Shown here in pieces: positions 21,658 through 33,145 of a stretch of 64,000 nt of DNA (its first letter is position 1; each line of letters begins with the position of its first letter). Origin of the DNA: Aldrovandia affinis (lineage: Eukaryota; Chordata; Actinopteri; Notacanthiformes; Halosauridae); assembly GCA_029706075.1 (NCBI GenBank), contig JAINUG010000020.1, forward strand, positions 2,743,625-2,807,624. Direction: 5' to 3'. The notes beneath the pieces are model-generated. The model worked only from the letters and a program-made list of their open reading frames with translations. It was not told where the DNA came from and made no database searches. The translations under genes were made by a program, and so were the position numbers.

Positions 21658-24600
21658 GTGGACGCTGGCGCGATTAGCTGCCGCTGCTCTCCGGTTATTT
21701 TATCTTTTCCTTTATTTATTTTATTCTTTTATATTTTTTATTGATTCTTTTATTGATTCTATTGCTCTTTTAACCAAACGAACAGTAATTAACTCACTAT
21801 ACTGAGATCAATTAGAAACCTGATTGCTGTTTAATTCAGTGTGTCTTGGACTACAAACTTTTACCTGTTCGGCGGTCGCCGGATCAGCGGGCAACCATGT
21901 GCATCAACAGGCTGGATATCGCCGACATTCCCGTCGGAAATACATCCACCGAGGATCCAGACGGAGCTTCAACCACGATGACACACATCCAATACGATCC
22001 TTCTGGTCTTCCATCCCCCGTCCCCCAACAAAGCCCACCGGCCTACGGTCTGTTAACCACAGCGCTCTGGCTAGCCTAGCCAGGTCGGCTAACGTTAGCG
22101 CCAAACCCGACAAAAACAATCTTAACTTCGGACTATTTAACACCCGTTCGCTAACCAACAAGGGACTTCTACTTCACGACCTACTGAACGACGAAGTTTG
22201 ATTTCCTGTGTTTGACTGAAACATAGCAGCAACCCAATTACTTCTCACAGCTCAATCAAACTATTCCACCTGGGTTTGTTTACACCTGCCAACCCCGTGC
22301 CTGTGGCAGGGGGGGTGGTCTCGCGATACTCTACAACGACAAGTGGAAAGTCTCTTCGCTAACTGTCCCTGTCCACAGCTCATTTGAGTCCATTGCCCTC
22401 CAAATCAATGGGGCAATTCCTACCATACTAGCCACTGTATATCGACCACCCAAGCCCAATAGTGATTTCTTAGATGAATTCTCTGTTTTTTTAACCTCCT
22501 TATGTTCCTTCTCCCATAATATAGTATTGCTTGGGGATTTTAATGTTCACTTGGACAATGTCAACAGTACCCTTACAAAGGATTTTACATCATGCCTGGA
22601 CAGCTCTGGATTACAACAGTATATAGACTTTCCTACCCACTCTAAAGGACATATTCTTGATCTAGTTTGCTGCTCTGGTGTAACTCCCCTTAATTGTACT
22701 GCATTTGATTTGCCCATTTCTGATCACAAGTTTGTATCTTTCAATATCAACCTAAAATCACCTCAAACTAATCTGTCACGTCCCATCTCATTTCGTAACA
22801 TTAAGAATATTGATTTATCTGCTCTATCCAGTGGAATCGATAACCTCCCAAGCATAGCAAATTTATCCACTCCTGACGAACTGGTCTCATTCTACAATGA
22901 TGAACTCCAACTAAGTCACACATACTTAACAGTCACATACTTAACTACAAAGATGCTCTCTCCACTGCAAAATGTACATACTATGCTAACTTAATTAGGT
23001 CAGGTGAAGAGAACACAAGAGCCCTGTTTTCCACGGTTAGGACTATCCTACGGCCCCCAGACACTCTTGCTCCTCATATGTATTCTGTTGCTCAGTGTAA
23101 CAATTTTATGACCTTTTTTAATGCCAAGATTGAAAATATCCATCAACAATTGACCTCTTCTATCAATACTACATACAGTTCACCCCTTCTGTCTTCTGAT
23201 GTTTCTGTGTTTTCCTCCCTATCTAGTTTTGAACTTCCAACTGTGGGTGAAATATCTGGTCTCATCCATAAATCTAAATCATCTACCTGTCAGCTAGACC
23301 CCCCTCCCTACTCACCTAGTAAAAGTCTGTCTATCTTCCCTGTCCTCTCTAATCACTGATATCATACACTCCTCCTTACCTCTGGTCTTGTTCCCTCATC
23401 TCTCAAAACAGCTGCAATAACTCCTATACTCAAGAAACCTGGTGCAGACCCCAACAATATGAATAATTTTCATCCTATTTCAAATTTACCATTTCTCTCC
23501 AAGATACTTGAAAAAGCAGTTGCAGCCCAGGTACACGCCCACTTGACCAACAACAACCTGTTTGAGCAATTCCAGTCTGGTTTTCGCTCTTTTCACAGTA
23601 CTGAGACAGCTATGGTGAAAATCACAAATGACCTATTAATGGCAGCTGATTCTGGGCTCTTAACCATACTTGTGCTTCTCGATCTGTCTGCAGCCTTTGA
23701 TACCATCTCACTTAACATCCTCCTAGATAGATTAGCCTCCATTGGAATCACTGGCACCCCCCATGACTGGTTTACATCATACCTCTCTGGCCGCACTCAG
23801 TTTGTCCAGCTCAAAAATCTAAGATCACAGCCCACTCCAGTCACCACAGGTGTTCCACAGGGATCTGTTTTGGGCCCCCTCCTATTCATAATCTACCTCC
23901 TACCCCGTGGCAATATTTTCAGGAAATTTGGACTTCAATTTCACTGCTACGCGGATGACACCCAGCTCTACCTATCCACGAAGCCAAATTCTGCCCTCCC
24001 ACCCACTTCCCTCTCCCAGTGTTTGCTGGAAATCGAATCCTGGTTCTCAATCAACTTCCTAAAACTTAACAGTGATAAAACAGAGGTTCTCCTCGTTGGC
24101 ACTAAATCCACCTTGGCTAAACCTCACAGCTTCTCCCTTACCATAGACAATTCCACAATTTCCCCATCCGCTCAGGTTAAGAGTCTGGGTGTCATCCTGG
24201 ACAGCACATTATCTTTTGAATCACACATCAACAATGTCACTCGGTCTGCTTACTTTCACCTACGCAACATACATCGTCTCCGTCCATCACTTACACCTAC
24301 CAGCACCGCCATTCTTGTCCATGCCCTGGTCACATCCCGTATAGACTACTGCAACGCCATCCTCTTTGGCCTTCCACACAAATGTCTCCATAAACTCCAA
24401 CTGGTCCAGAACTCAGCTGCACGTATCATTACCAGAATTCCTTCCACTGACCATATCACTCCAATTCTCCAACAACTTCATTGGCTCCCCATTAAATTCC
24501 GTATTCATTTTAAAATTCTCCTTCTTACCTTTAAAGCTCTCCATAACCTAGCACCTTCATATCTCTCTGAACTCCTTCTTACATACACTCCCTCCCGTAG

Positions 24601-24923
24601 TCTCAGATCCTCCTCTGCCAGACAACTTGTCACACCTTCTGCCCGCTTGATCACAATGGGATCTAGAGCCTTCAGCCGTTCTGCACCCTGCCTCTGGAAC
24701 TCTCTGCCACCTAACATTCGAAATATTGACACTCTCTCCACTTTCAAATCCAGTCTCAAAACACACCTTTTCACTTTGGCATATTTGGTTTGACCTGTTA
24801 TATATTGTTGTTTATCTGTTACTCTGATTTTGCGTTGTTAATTTTATAATGTTTTGACATGTTGTTTTTACTATGTTTTGTAAGGTGTCCTTGAGAGCCT
24901 TGAAAGGCGCCCATAAATAAAAT
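21658..24923 (+). mobile_element. L2-clade LINE, near full length but broken
   Basis: From GGTGGACGCTGGCGCG to a 3' end GAAAGGCGCCCATAAATAAAAT, whose (TATTAT)n tail reappears at 25301-25329 after a SINE insertion. It carries endonuclease and reverse transcriptase coding sequence on the plus strand, split by frameshifts. It lies within a tandem duplication, whose partial third copy follows. Confidence 0.85.
21824..24793 (+). pseudogene. L2-type LINE polyprotein (endonuclease and reverse transcriptase)
   Basis: Pieces in different frames: 21824-22201 (N-terminal), 22527-22994 (apurinic endonuclease C-terminus with GDFNVH and the catalytic ISDHK), 23078-23359, and 23459-24793. The last and longest is the reverse transcriptase: [23 protein letters not shown] and the catalytic YADDTQLY, followed by the thumb-like [14 protein letters not shown] and [12 protein letters not shown] segments. 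It ends [21 protein letters not shown] before the stop at 24793, as in the L2/CR1 group. The product would nick DNA and prime reverse transcription at the target. The RT exon itself is open over 444 codons, but the upstream breaks prevent a full protein. Confidence 0.85.
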
Positions 24924-25287
24924 CTCATCTTATCTCATCTCATTGTCTAAGCCGCTTATTCCTGGTCAGGGTCGCGGGGGGGCTGGAGCCTATCCCAGCA
25001 TGCATAGGGGCGAGAGGCAGGAATAAACCCTGGACAGGTCGCCAATCCATCGCAGGGCACACACACACCATTCACTCACACACTCATACCTACGGGCAAT
25101 TTAGACTCTCCAATTAGGCTAACGTGCATGTCTTTGGACTGTGGGAGGAAACCGGAGTACCCGGAGGAAACCCACGCGGACACGTGGAGAACATGCAAAC
25201 TCCACACAGAAAGGCCCCTGGCCTGGATTCGAACCCGAGACCTTCTTGCTGTGAGGCGACAGTGCTATCCACTGCACCACCGTGCCG
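24924..25287 (-). mobile_element. tRNA-headed SINE in the L2 tail
   Basis: On the minus strand it starts CGGCACGGTGGTGCAGTGG (A-box like) with the B-box GGTTCGAATCC, a long body, and a (GAGAT)n-like tail. It is flanked by the 13-bp duplication CCATAAATAAAAT at 24911-24923 and 25288-25300. It is the same family as 36121-36482. Confidence 0.85.
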
Positions 25288-25496
25288 CCATAAATAAAAT
25301 GTATTATTATTATTATTATTATTATTATAATTCATATATTATTTTTGTAGCAAGGCAGCTAACTTAGCTGTACAGCTTATTCGTAGCTAAATGACATCAC
25401 CCGGACACCCGGACACATTCTTCTGGGTTTTCTCACTCAGGAATGCGAGCACGTCATGTTGGCATAGCAACTACAGTCCAAAATTCCGATGACATC

Positions 25497-25555
25497 ACCC
25501 GATTACATCACCCCGGACTGATATTCACCCGATTACATCACCCCGGACTGATATT
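25497..25555. repeat. two tandem copies of a 30-bp unit
   Basis: ACCCGATTACATCACCCCGG plus ACTGATATT repeated twice, just upstream of the hAT exon. Confidence 0.9.
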
Positions 25556-25576
25556 GGCACCCGGACAACATCTGCC

Positions 25577-26089
25577 ATGACAGCGACAAATAAAAGAAAA
25601 GTGGATGATGAAAACAGGGTTTTCAACCCTGCGTGGGAAATGGAATTAGCTTTTGCGGAGATCCATGGGAAACCAATGTGTCTCATCTGTCAAAAAACAA
25701 TTGCTGTGTCAAAGCAAGCTAATCTACAACGCCACCACGAACAGCTTTACCCCAAGTTCCGAGATGTCTATCCACCTGGCAGCGATCTCAGGAAACAAAA
25801 AATACAAACGTTGCTAAGTGGGTTTCAAGCCCAGCAATCCATGTTCCGTAGCGTTATTAAAAGCAGTGACAACGTTACCGAGGCCTCCTTCAAAATCATA
25901 TGGAATATCGCGAAAGCCAAGAAGCCAGCTACAGAGGGAGAATTTCTCAAAAATACAAGTACTTGTGAAAAGAATGCAGACTCAGATTTCTCACTAGGAA
26001 TAAGTCAGTTATTTTCCACCATGGCTTGCAAAGTTTATTTGTGGTTTTTCTTTACTCAAATTGAGAATATTTTTTTCCATATTCAATGA
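25577..26089 (+). pseudogene. hAT (Charlie/GTF2IRD2-like) transposase N-terminus, truncated
   Basis: The reading starts ATG at 25577 with a basic N-terminus, then FNPAWEMELAFAEIHGKPMC and a BED-like finger: C35, C38 and H53/H54, but the expected last histidine is Y58. It continues with LLSGFQAQQSMF and EASFKIIWNIAKAKKPATEG, which match the start of the GTF2IRD2/Charlie type of hAT transposase. Similarity fades after about residue 135 (EKNADSDFS), and the frame runs on into tandem repeats. A hAT-like right end GTTGAGTACCCCTG lies at about 26445-26458; the left end was not located. It is a remnant, although the open 170 codons leave room for a small expressed protein. Confidence 0.7.
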
Positions 26090-26320
26090 TGCTTTGCGAT
26101 GCATTAAAAAAGAATAGCAAGACAAACTTTATTTGCCCACATAACTGTTTTGTTACTCAAATTGAGAATATTTTTTAATATTCCATGATGCTTTGGGATG
26201 CATTAAAAAAGACTAGCAAGACAAACTATTTACCTCCCAAAAAAGTTTTTTTTGTACTCAAATGGAGAAAATTTTCATATTGTATCATATTCCATGCTTT
26301 GGAATGCATTCAAAATGCAA
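26036..26320. repeat. tandem repeat, about 105 bp unit, two and a half copies
   Basis: ACTCAAATTGAGAATATTTTTT..CC.TGATGCTTTG.GATGCATTAAAAAAGA.TAGCAAGACAAACT occurs at about 26055-26125 and 26156-26226, with a decayed third copy up to about 26320. Confidence 0.75.
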
Positions 26321-26459
26321 GACTATGCAGCATATTAAACAGCAGTATTAAATACAGTTAATAAAATTCTACAAATATCTTAATAACAAGTTGTGGTCCT
26401 TCGCATCTGTTGTGGTTTAAATGTGGCCCTCTTGGCCTCTGAAGTTGAGTACCCCTGGT

Positions 26460-26760
26460 TTACATCGTTGTCATGCTCATCAAACCATTCAGTGCCATTC
26501 ATTCAAACCTACTTGTGCCCTGTGAATGGGGGCATTGTCATCCTGGAAGAGACCACTCCCACCAAGATAGAAATGCTTCACCATAGGATGAAGGTGATGA
26601 CTGGCTTTGAATGGCCTTGTATTTATTGGTGTTGCAACCCCTTGCCCCTTGCAACCCCTTGCCTTCTAAGGGGTTGAGTGGACCTCAACCATGTCAGGAA
26701 AATGCACCTTACGCCATAGCAGAGCTGCCAGAACCCTTAAATTTAGTGTTTCCTATTTTG
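26460..26760 (-). pseudogene. Tc1-like transposase remnant
   Basis: The minus strand encodes the conserved GLFQDDNAPIHRAQ stretch of Tc1 transposases, which contains the second catalytic Asp, and flanking SGLFQ/WFDEH words, with stops and shifts on both sides. It directly abuts the hAT end at 26458. No terminal repeats were seen. Confidence 0.65.
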
Positions 26761-27944
26761 GTAGTTATCTGTAAGTCTGCCTTTATCAGTATCTGAGCTG
26801 GATTTTTTGTGTGTAGTGATGAGTTGAGTGATTTATATATATTTTTTAATTTCCCCCCCCCCTCCCCCACATACCAGGAAATTATGGCTCTGGCAACAAT
26901 TACTATTGGATACTGTTACTATTAGATGTAAACCACAAGACCCATGAATGTGCAGATATGATCAAGGCTTCACATTCTTGTCAGGGCTAATCTTTTAATG
27001 GTTCTGAATAGTCAAAATCATGTTTTTAACCAGATGAAAGGGGGATGTTGAAATCTTGAAAACTGACTGTTGCAGGATAAAGCTGGGTCAGGCTCTTCCT
27101 CTTGTGTGTAAAAATAGTTCTGCTATTCCAATCCTATTGGCTAACATGGGAGTATTTGTGACAATTGAAAACCCAGCTCGTTTTAATAAACCAATGGCAG
27201 CTTGTCAAATCACCACCTGCAAGTGTCATCACTTTGTAGAGGAGGTGTAAACCTAGCTAGGTACAAAAATTTAAATATGACGGACAGTGATAGGTGTTAA
27301 GTAACATAGTATAACCTTGCTCGTGCCTGTATGTAAAAAGACGACATTTTACAAAAAGAAAATAGGATCAAGAGCAATGGTTGTCCACTCAGCCTACCTC
27401 ACAGCCTTGCTCATAGTCAAGAGATGAGAGAAGGCATACCTCTCCAATTCTGGTGGGAAGAATTGAGGATAATGTTCTGCAACATTAATTTGCATGTTCA
27501 ATACAATGACTGCAGGACTTTTAGAACCACTGAAATACAATCACTGCAGTGTTTGTTTTGTGGAGCAGTGCTGGAGGCTGGCATTGCCAGATTTTCTTGC
27601 ACATCAGATATGACTGACCACAGGCTTTCACGGCCAGCCTTTTTACTTGCAACTTTCCAGTTTGGCCTTTTTTCTCCATTAGTGTTGTTGACATTTCCAG
27701 CAGCTTTTACTTCTTTTCTTTCTTAAACCAACATTTGTCATATACTTGGGTATCATGGTCAGGAAAACATCTGTCATTTGGATGTTTGTGGATTGTGTTG
27801 TTGCTACAAATTACACTGCACTACACAGTGTAACCACACCCCCAAAAACGGGTTGACCATTTAAGTGAGTCAGATCTAATGTAAAATAATACCCACATTG
27901 TGTTTGCGGCTTTAAATAAAGTGTAATCGACAACTCTTCCACAG
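26761..27944. other. no gene recognised
   Basis: AT-rich DNA with a C-run at about 26860. Possible 5' sequence of the vasa copy that follows; an ATG at 27276 (MTDSD, then GTGTTAAG) could be a start exon but cannot be supported. Confidence 0.4.
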
Positions 27945-28817
27945 GACAAGGTTCCAGAAGGGGTGGAGGAGGATTTGGGATTTGGAAAGTGGGGGTTAGT
28001 GGGAGTGATTCAAAATTATAATAATGTTTTATTTATTATGTATAATTAAAAAAAAAATTGTATTATATAGAAGTACCACACAATATAAAGTAGTTCACAG
28101 TTGCAAAGCTGACTGACAACAATGTCAACTTTTTCAACAGTTTAATTGGCTGGCAGTCCTAGTACCCTGGCGTTGTATTCAAGAGGAACGGAAGATTTTA
28201 GCAAAATGACAAACACTGATGCATCAGAGTGTAGCGATAAACAATTTAACAACTGAGGAGCTGTACCGACTTACTTCCGTTCAGGATCTACCCTGTCCAG
28301 GACTTCACATAGACTCCCCTTAATGCTGCTCTGTGTAGAAAAACTCACGACCACTCTTTCAGCCATTCAGACACTATCATATCATATTAGACTGAATAAA
28401 TCACGAGCAAAGATTGTCCCAATATTTTTTAAATGGAATGTCAAGTTTTATATGTGAATAGATGGGAAATCAAAAATGGCATGAAGGCATAAGCATCAAA
28501 TTGACATACAGCATGTCTTGCAGTAGTGCTTTAGCGATGATGCTTGTACACTCACTGGTCTAATATCCAAACCACGGTTGACAAATATGCAGGTGGCATG
28601 GGGAAATTGAACTGTGTGTGAAATGCATATTTTTTACATTTTATTAAAAGTTTTTTTACAGAAGTGGCTTTGGAGGAAGAGGTGGACGAGCGGGTAGAGG
28701 GGGCCGAGGTGGCTTCTGTGCAGGTGGGTATCCAAGATGTATGTTAAGTTACAGTATGAAAAAAGATTACATTTAAACATTGTTTACACTTGTGTAATTG
28801 GGGGAGGGAACATCACA

Positions 28818-29120
28818 CTGCTTTTGCTGTCGCGGCCCCTGACCTCTGGAACAGCATCCCCATGTCCATCAGATTTGCCCCCTCCATCGAGTCCTTTAAA
28901 TCTAAGCTCAAAACTCACTTGTATTCCTTAGCGTTCCCCGACTCACACTGACTCCTGCCTTGTTTGTTTTGACGTGTTGTTCTGTTCCTTTGTATGTCTG
29001 TTGGTTGTTTATTTTCTGTTTATTTTTACCCTTAGTCTACCTGTATTGTAAAGCACTTTGGTTGACGAGCGTCATGTTAAATGTGCTATATAAATAACAT
29101 TTGATTGATTGATTGATTGA
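28818..29120 (+). repeat. L2-like LINE 3' end in a vasa-copy intron
   Basis: It encodes the RT C-terminal words LWNSIPMSIR and SFKSKLKTHLYS and ends TGTGCTATATAAATAACATT plus (TGAT)n. Inserted between the RGG and GINFDKYD exons. Confidence 0.75.
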
Positions 29121-29829
29121 CTGTTTACTGCATGATAAAATGTTGGTGTTGGAAGATTGAACTTGGGTGTTTAACGTGCAGAGAGCACAACAGCCTGCCC
29201 ATTGATCCAGTTTGATTAGTTTTGTCTTGAGTCATCAGCACAGCTGCTGATACAAAAGAACCCGGTCTCCCTATGGTCAGTGCGGTCTCCCTCGTTCCAC
29301 CTTTTCATCTCCCAAGGTGGTTTACATGCCTCCCCCTTCCCTCCGACAAGGAAAACTCAATATTTGCCAACTACGCATCTGGGATCAACTTTGATAAGTA
29401 CGACAACATCCTGGTCACCGTCAGCGGCGACAACCCTCCTCAGGCCATTATGGTGAGTTCTGTACCGAAAGCTTGCTTGTCTACACCACTCGGCTGCCTT
29501 GTTTTGGCCATGTCGCCCAGCCCACGACTACCGGCGTTAATGGAGGATTGAGAGCATTCCCTTGCATCACATGGTTACTGTCTCCCTTATTGCTCCATAA
29601 CACATTTGATACTTTTAAAGTCCTGGGTGGGGCTTATTTTTCTGTGGTAGTGGCAAAACAATGGTAGTTCTGGTTTCTGTGGGGAAGCCACTCTGCTCCC
29701 TGCTGTAGACATTTGATGAGGCAGCCCTGTGTGAAACATTGAGCTGGAATGTGGGAAAGTCCGGCTACGTGAAGCCCGCTCCCGTGATAAAGTATAGCAT
29801 TCCCATCACCATGGCTGGGTGAGACCTGA

Positions 29830-31900
29830 TAGACGGGTTCTGGAAAAATGGCGAGTCATCCAGCCACGTTTGGTAAAGCCGAGTTCTGTTTAAGCACTTG
29901 TAAAGTGTTTTAACCACAAACCTATGTGCTCATTCTTGTCTGACTCCTGTTTATGTACTGCAAACTGATTAAGTGGTTGGTGGTTTTGGATGTCCTAATG
30001 CATCGATAAGTGGTGCCTGGGCCTACTGGAGGCCCAGAGGAGTAATAGAACTAATAACATTGATTTGTACCGGATAACAGATAACCGGACACTGGATGAC
30101 TTTAAAGACCCACGGCCTAAACTGTTGTACTCTAATGGAAAGAACTACTTTTGTTTTTTATTAGAAAATTTTTATTTTAAAACAAAAATATGTACTGTCT
30201 GATTGTAATTGTACCCTTTTTTACACCTTGTGTGGTGATTTTCTTTATTTATATTTGCCTTTATTGAACCAGGTAGGCAAACTGAGAACTGAATTCAAGG
30301 GATTTTATGACCAGTCTGCTCTAGGGAGTATAATTTCTGTTGTGAGACATGGTTGTCTTCACTGATTTTTAAATGTTTTCACGCGATGTATTGATGGGAT
30401 AGAAGAAATGTCCCCAGTATTGTAATATAGATCTTACTGAGAGGTGTCCCTGTTAGGGATGTCACAGTATGAGCTTGTGACGGTATGATAACCATCGTGA
30501 AAAATACAGTGGTAATCATGGTACCGTGGTGTCAATGAGTAAAATAAATGCACTGATATAAATGTATTAAATTACCCAATATCAGCATGTGTATATTCAT
30601 CCACTCCTGCATTTACGTGCCCCAATGTTTATTGATTATTATTCAATACATGCATGTTAGCCCTTCAAGCTAAGAACTTCTAAATGATATTTATAGAAAC
30701 TGAAAAAGTGATGTCAGATTTTTTTTTTTAAGATTATAAAAACAAACAAGCAAAAACCTTTGTTTCGTAAGTGAACTGCTTTGGCTTGCAAGTTAGTTAT
30801 CTGCTTCATTGGTGTATTAATGTCCATTGAGGTTGAAACAAATTGGCAAACTAGTTTTTTGTATGTAGCTAACATTGTTGATTATCCAACGTTAGCAAGC
30901 TAACTAGCTAGCTACCGTAATATAAGCAGCTTGACTACAGAGTTACCTGGCTTGCTGATACATATACAAAAAAAAGAATATTCAGAGAAAAACTGAACAT
31001 GTATACCTTTAAGTTTTTAGAATAAGCCAAAATGGCTAAAGTTGGCTAGCAATCAATGAGTATTAATGAAGTCTGCAGGAACTGTAGTCTATATTGTAGC
31101 TAAAATATTTTGAAACGGTCTCATGTTTTATTTTTTTGGGGGAACCCTATATACAGCTATTGGAATTACTGTTCTTTTATATGAATATTGCCACGCCTAG
31201 CGGTTGCAATACCCTGCCAATATTCAAAGTATACAAAGTAGCAATATAGGCTACAAAGTAGCACTGCCAATATTCATGATATTAGGCCAGAGCCTATTAT
31301 TCCTTCACGCTTTAATAAAATTGCTCGTCCGGTCTAAATAGGTAGCTCTTAATTGCATTCGCAAATTGAGCATTCATGTGGAACACTAAAGACTTTAGTG
31401 AAATTCTGGTTTCAAGTAGTGAGTCTGTAGCTAACTAGCAAGCTACCTACTATGACTGGTGACCACTGAACTGTATTCGGGGTGACCAACAGATTGATAA
31501 ATGGCAGTCACAGTGGGAGAACAAATTCTAAAGTAACATTTTGTTCTACTAAAGTACAAAGTTTCAAAGATAAGATTATTAGTCAACTATTGAGGATTAC
31601 GTCCAACCTGTTCGCTCACCTCAGAGAGCACCACTCTGCACTGTCTGAGCTTTCTTCCAATGACAACCATTGCCTTGAACCCTGCAAAATAGAAATTGGT
31701 CCTTGTGAAATAGAATGCATGAAGTGCTACATTGAGCTGCTGAATCTCAAGCTAGAGACACTCGCTGCTGTAGTAACCTCGTAAAACAGTGTCAGTAAAA
31801 CCTTGGAGAGTGCTTACGTAACTTTTAGTCCAACGCATATTAAACCAGCATAATTATTTTATATCAAATACCATGATATACCACCAATTCGGTTATCACA
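29830..31900. other. intron-like DNA where the core helicase exons should be
   Basis: AT-rich, no exon with GSGKT, PTRELA or DEAD found in any frame. It contains GCTAGC-rich stretches near 30890 and a possible hAT-type end at 30455 (TAGGGATGTCACAGTATG). Confidence 0.6.
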
Positions 31901-32349
31901 TGTTGCAGGATGGCTGCAGATTTCCTGAAGACGGATTATTTGTTCCTGCCTGTGGTCCAAGTGGGTGGAGCCTGCAGCGACGTGGAGCAGAACGTGGTCC
32001 AGGTGACCAAGTCCTCCAAGAGAGACATGCTGATGGATGTCCTGAAAACCACAGGTATGTGCATTTACACATCACCCCCTCAAACCAGGACTACCATGTA
32101 GCGTTTTCAGGAAATTGGATCACGCACAGGGCTGGACCTTGTTTACGGGATGTTGTTAACACTGCTGCTGTTTGCACTCAGCCCTTATCCCTTGATCCCC
32201 TGTGCAAGTAAGTAGATGTGGCTGAATGGAAAGCAATTTCCAAATAAGGTTTTATATCAATGTGGTGAGATAATGCCATCTAGAATAGCAGCTGGCCATG
32301 TGCCAAGGATTATTTGGGTGGAAATGTGGTTTTGGAGACAAACGTTCTA

Positions 32350-32776
32350 TAGAGGGGGTAGGCAAAATACTGGAAACACCAAATGAAAGGACTCATATTT
32401 TGAAGTAACTAAATTGCAATTAAGAGAGTTTTTCATGAAGGTCGATAATAATCACCAATATGTTTCTGCTATATAAGATGTTTTAAAATCAACACTATAA
32501 TATGTGAGTCTCTAAATCAACGTGAAACATCTAACGGATTTTGTAAGAGGCCAATTAGTTGGTGCCTGAATTGCAGGTGCATCAGTCACAGAAACGGCAA
32601 AATTATTTAATATTTCAAGGGGAACAGTGTCAAATCATGACTGCATACGGCAAACAGGGAAAAATTGCATTGGAAAGGGAAACGGTGGTCACAAGTCGAA
32701 GCTCACCGACAGGGATAGATGGACACTTAACCGGATAGTTGCTAAAAACCACAAAACAGCCTCAAAAACAATATGT
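32350..32776 (+). pseudogene. Tc1-like transposase N-terminal remnant in a vasa-copy intron
   Basis: The plus strand reads DFVRGQLVGA, a stop, then IAGASVTETAKLFNISRGTV and KLTDRDRWTLNRIVAKNHKT: the two helix-turn-helix units of Tc1 transposases. The coding sequence is cut at 32776 by a SINE, and the catalytic part is missing. Confidence 0.75.
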
Positions 32777-33145
32777 ATATGGGGGGCAGTGGATAGCGTA
32801 GTGGTCTAACGCACAATATTTTGGCTGGTCCGATATGGTGTGCGCTGCCTGTCAGGGACGTGGTTCGAAACATCAGCCCCGATCAGGGGCGGCATTTGGC
32901 TGTCCGCCCCAAGGGGAGGGTGAGCCGGCTCGAGTCCGCTGTGAAGCACGTAAAAGGAACGTGGGTGGACAAATTCCGTCTCGAAGGAAGCAGAGTTTGC
33001 TGCCTCGTAGAGACGAGCAGCTGACTCGTGTGGGGAGGGTAAATCGAAATAAATAGAGAGTGTGATTGGCTACCAAATTGGGAAAAACAGGAAAAAATCT
33101 GAAACAAATTTATAAAAATAAATAAATATGTATATATATAAGCTC
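32777..33145 (+). repeat. tRNA-derived SINE
   Basis: GGGGCAGTGGATAGCGTAGTGGTCTAACGC is an A-box region and GTGGTTCGAAAC a B-box. A GC-rich body and an A-rich tail (CAAATTGGGAAAAACAGG, AAATAAATA) follow. Related tails occur near 34920-35000, 45960-46010 and 63620-63670. Confidence 0.7.

Noticed and set aside
25220-25287. tRNA gene-like A and B boxes
   Set aside because: They belong to the head of a SINE with target duplications; no complete cloverleaf was seen.
30449-31900. hAT-type element between TAGGGATGTCACAGTATG and a CCATGATATACC-like end
   Set aside because: The ends pair only weakly and no 8-bp duplication was found.
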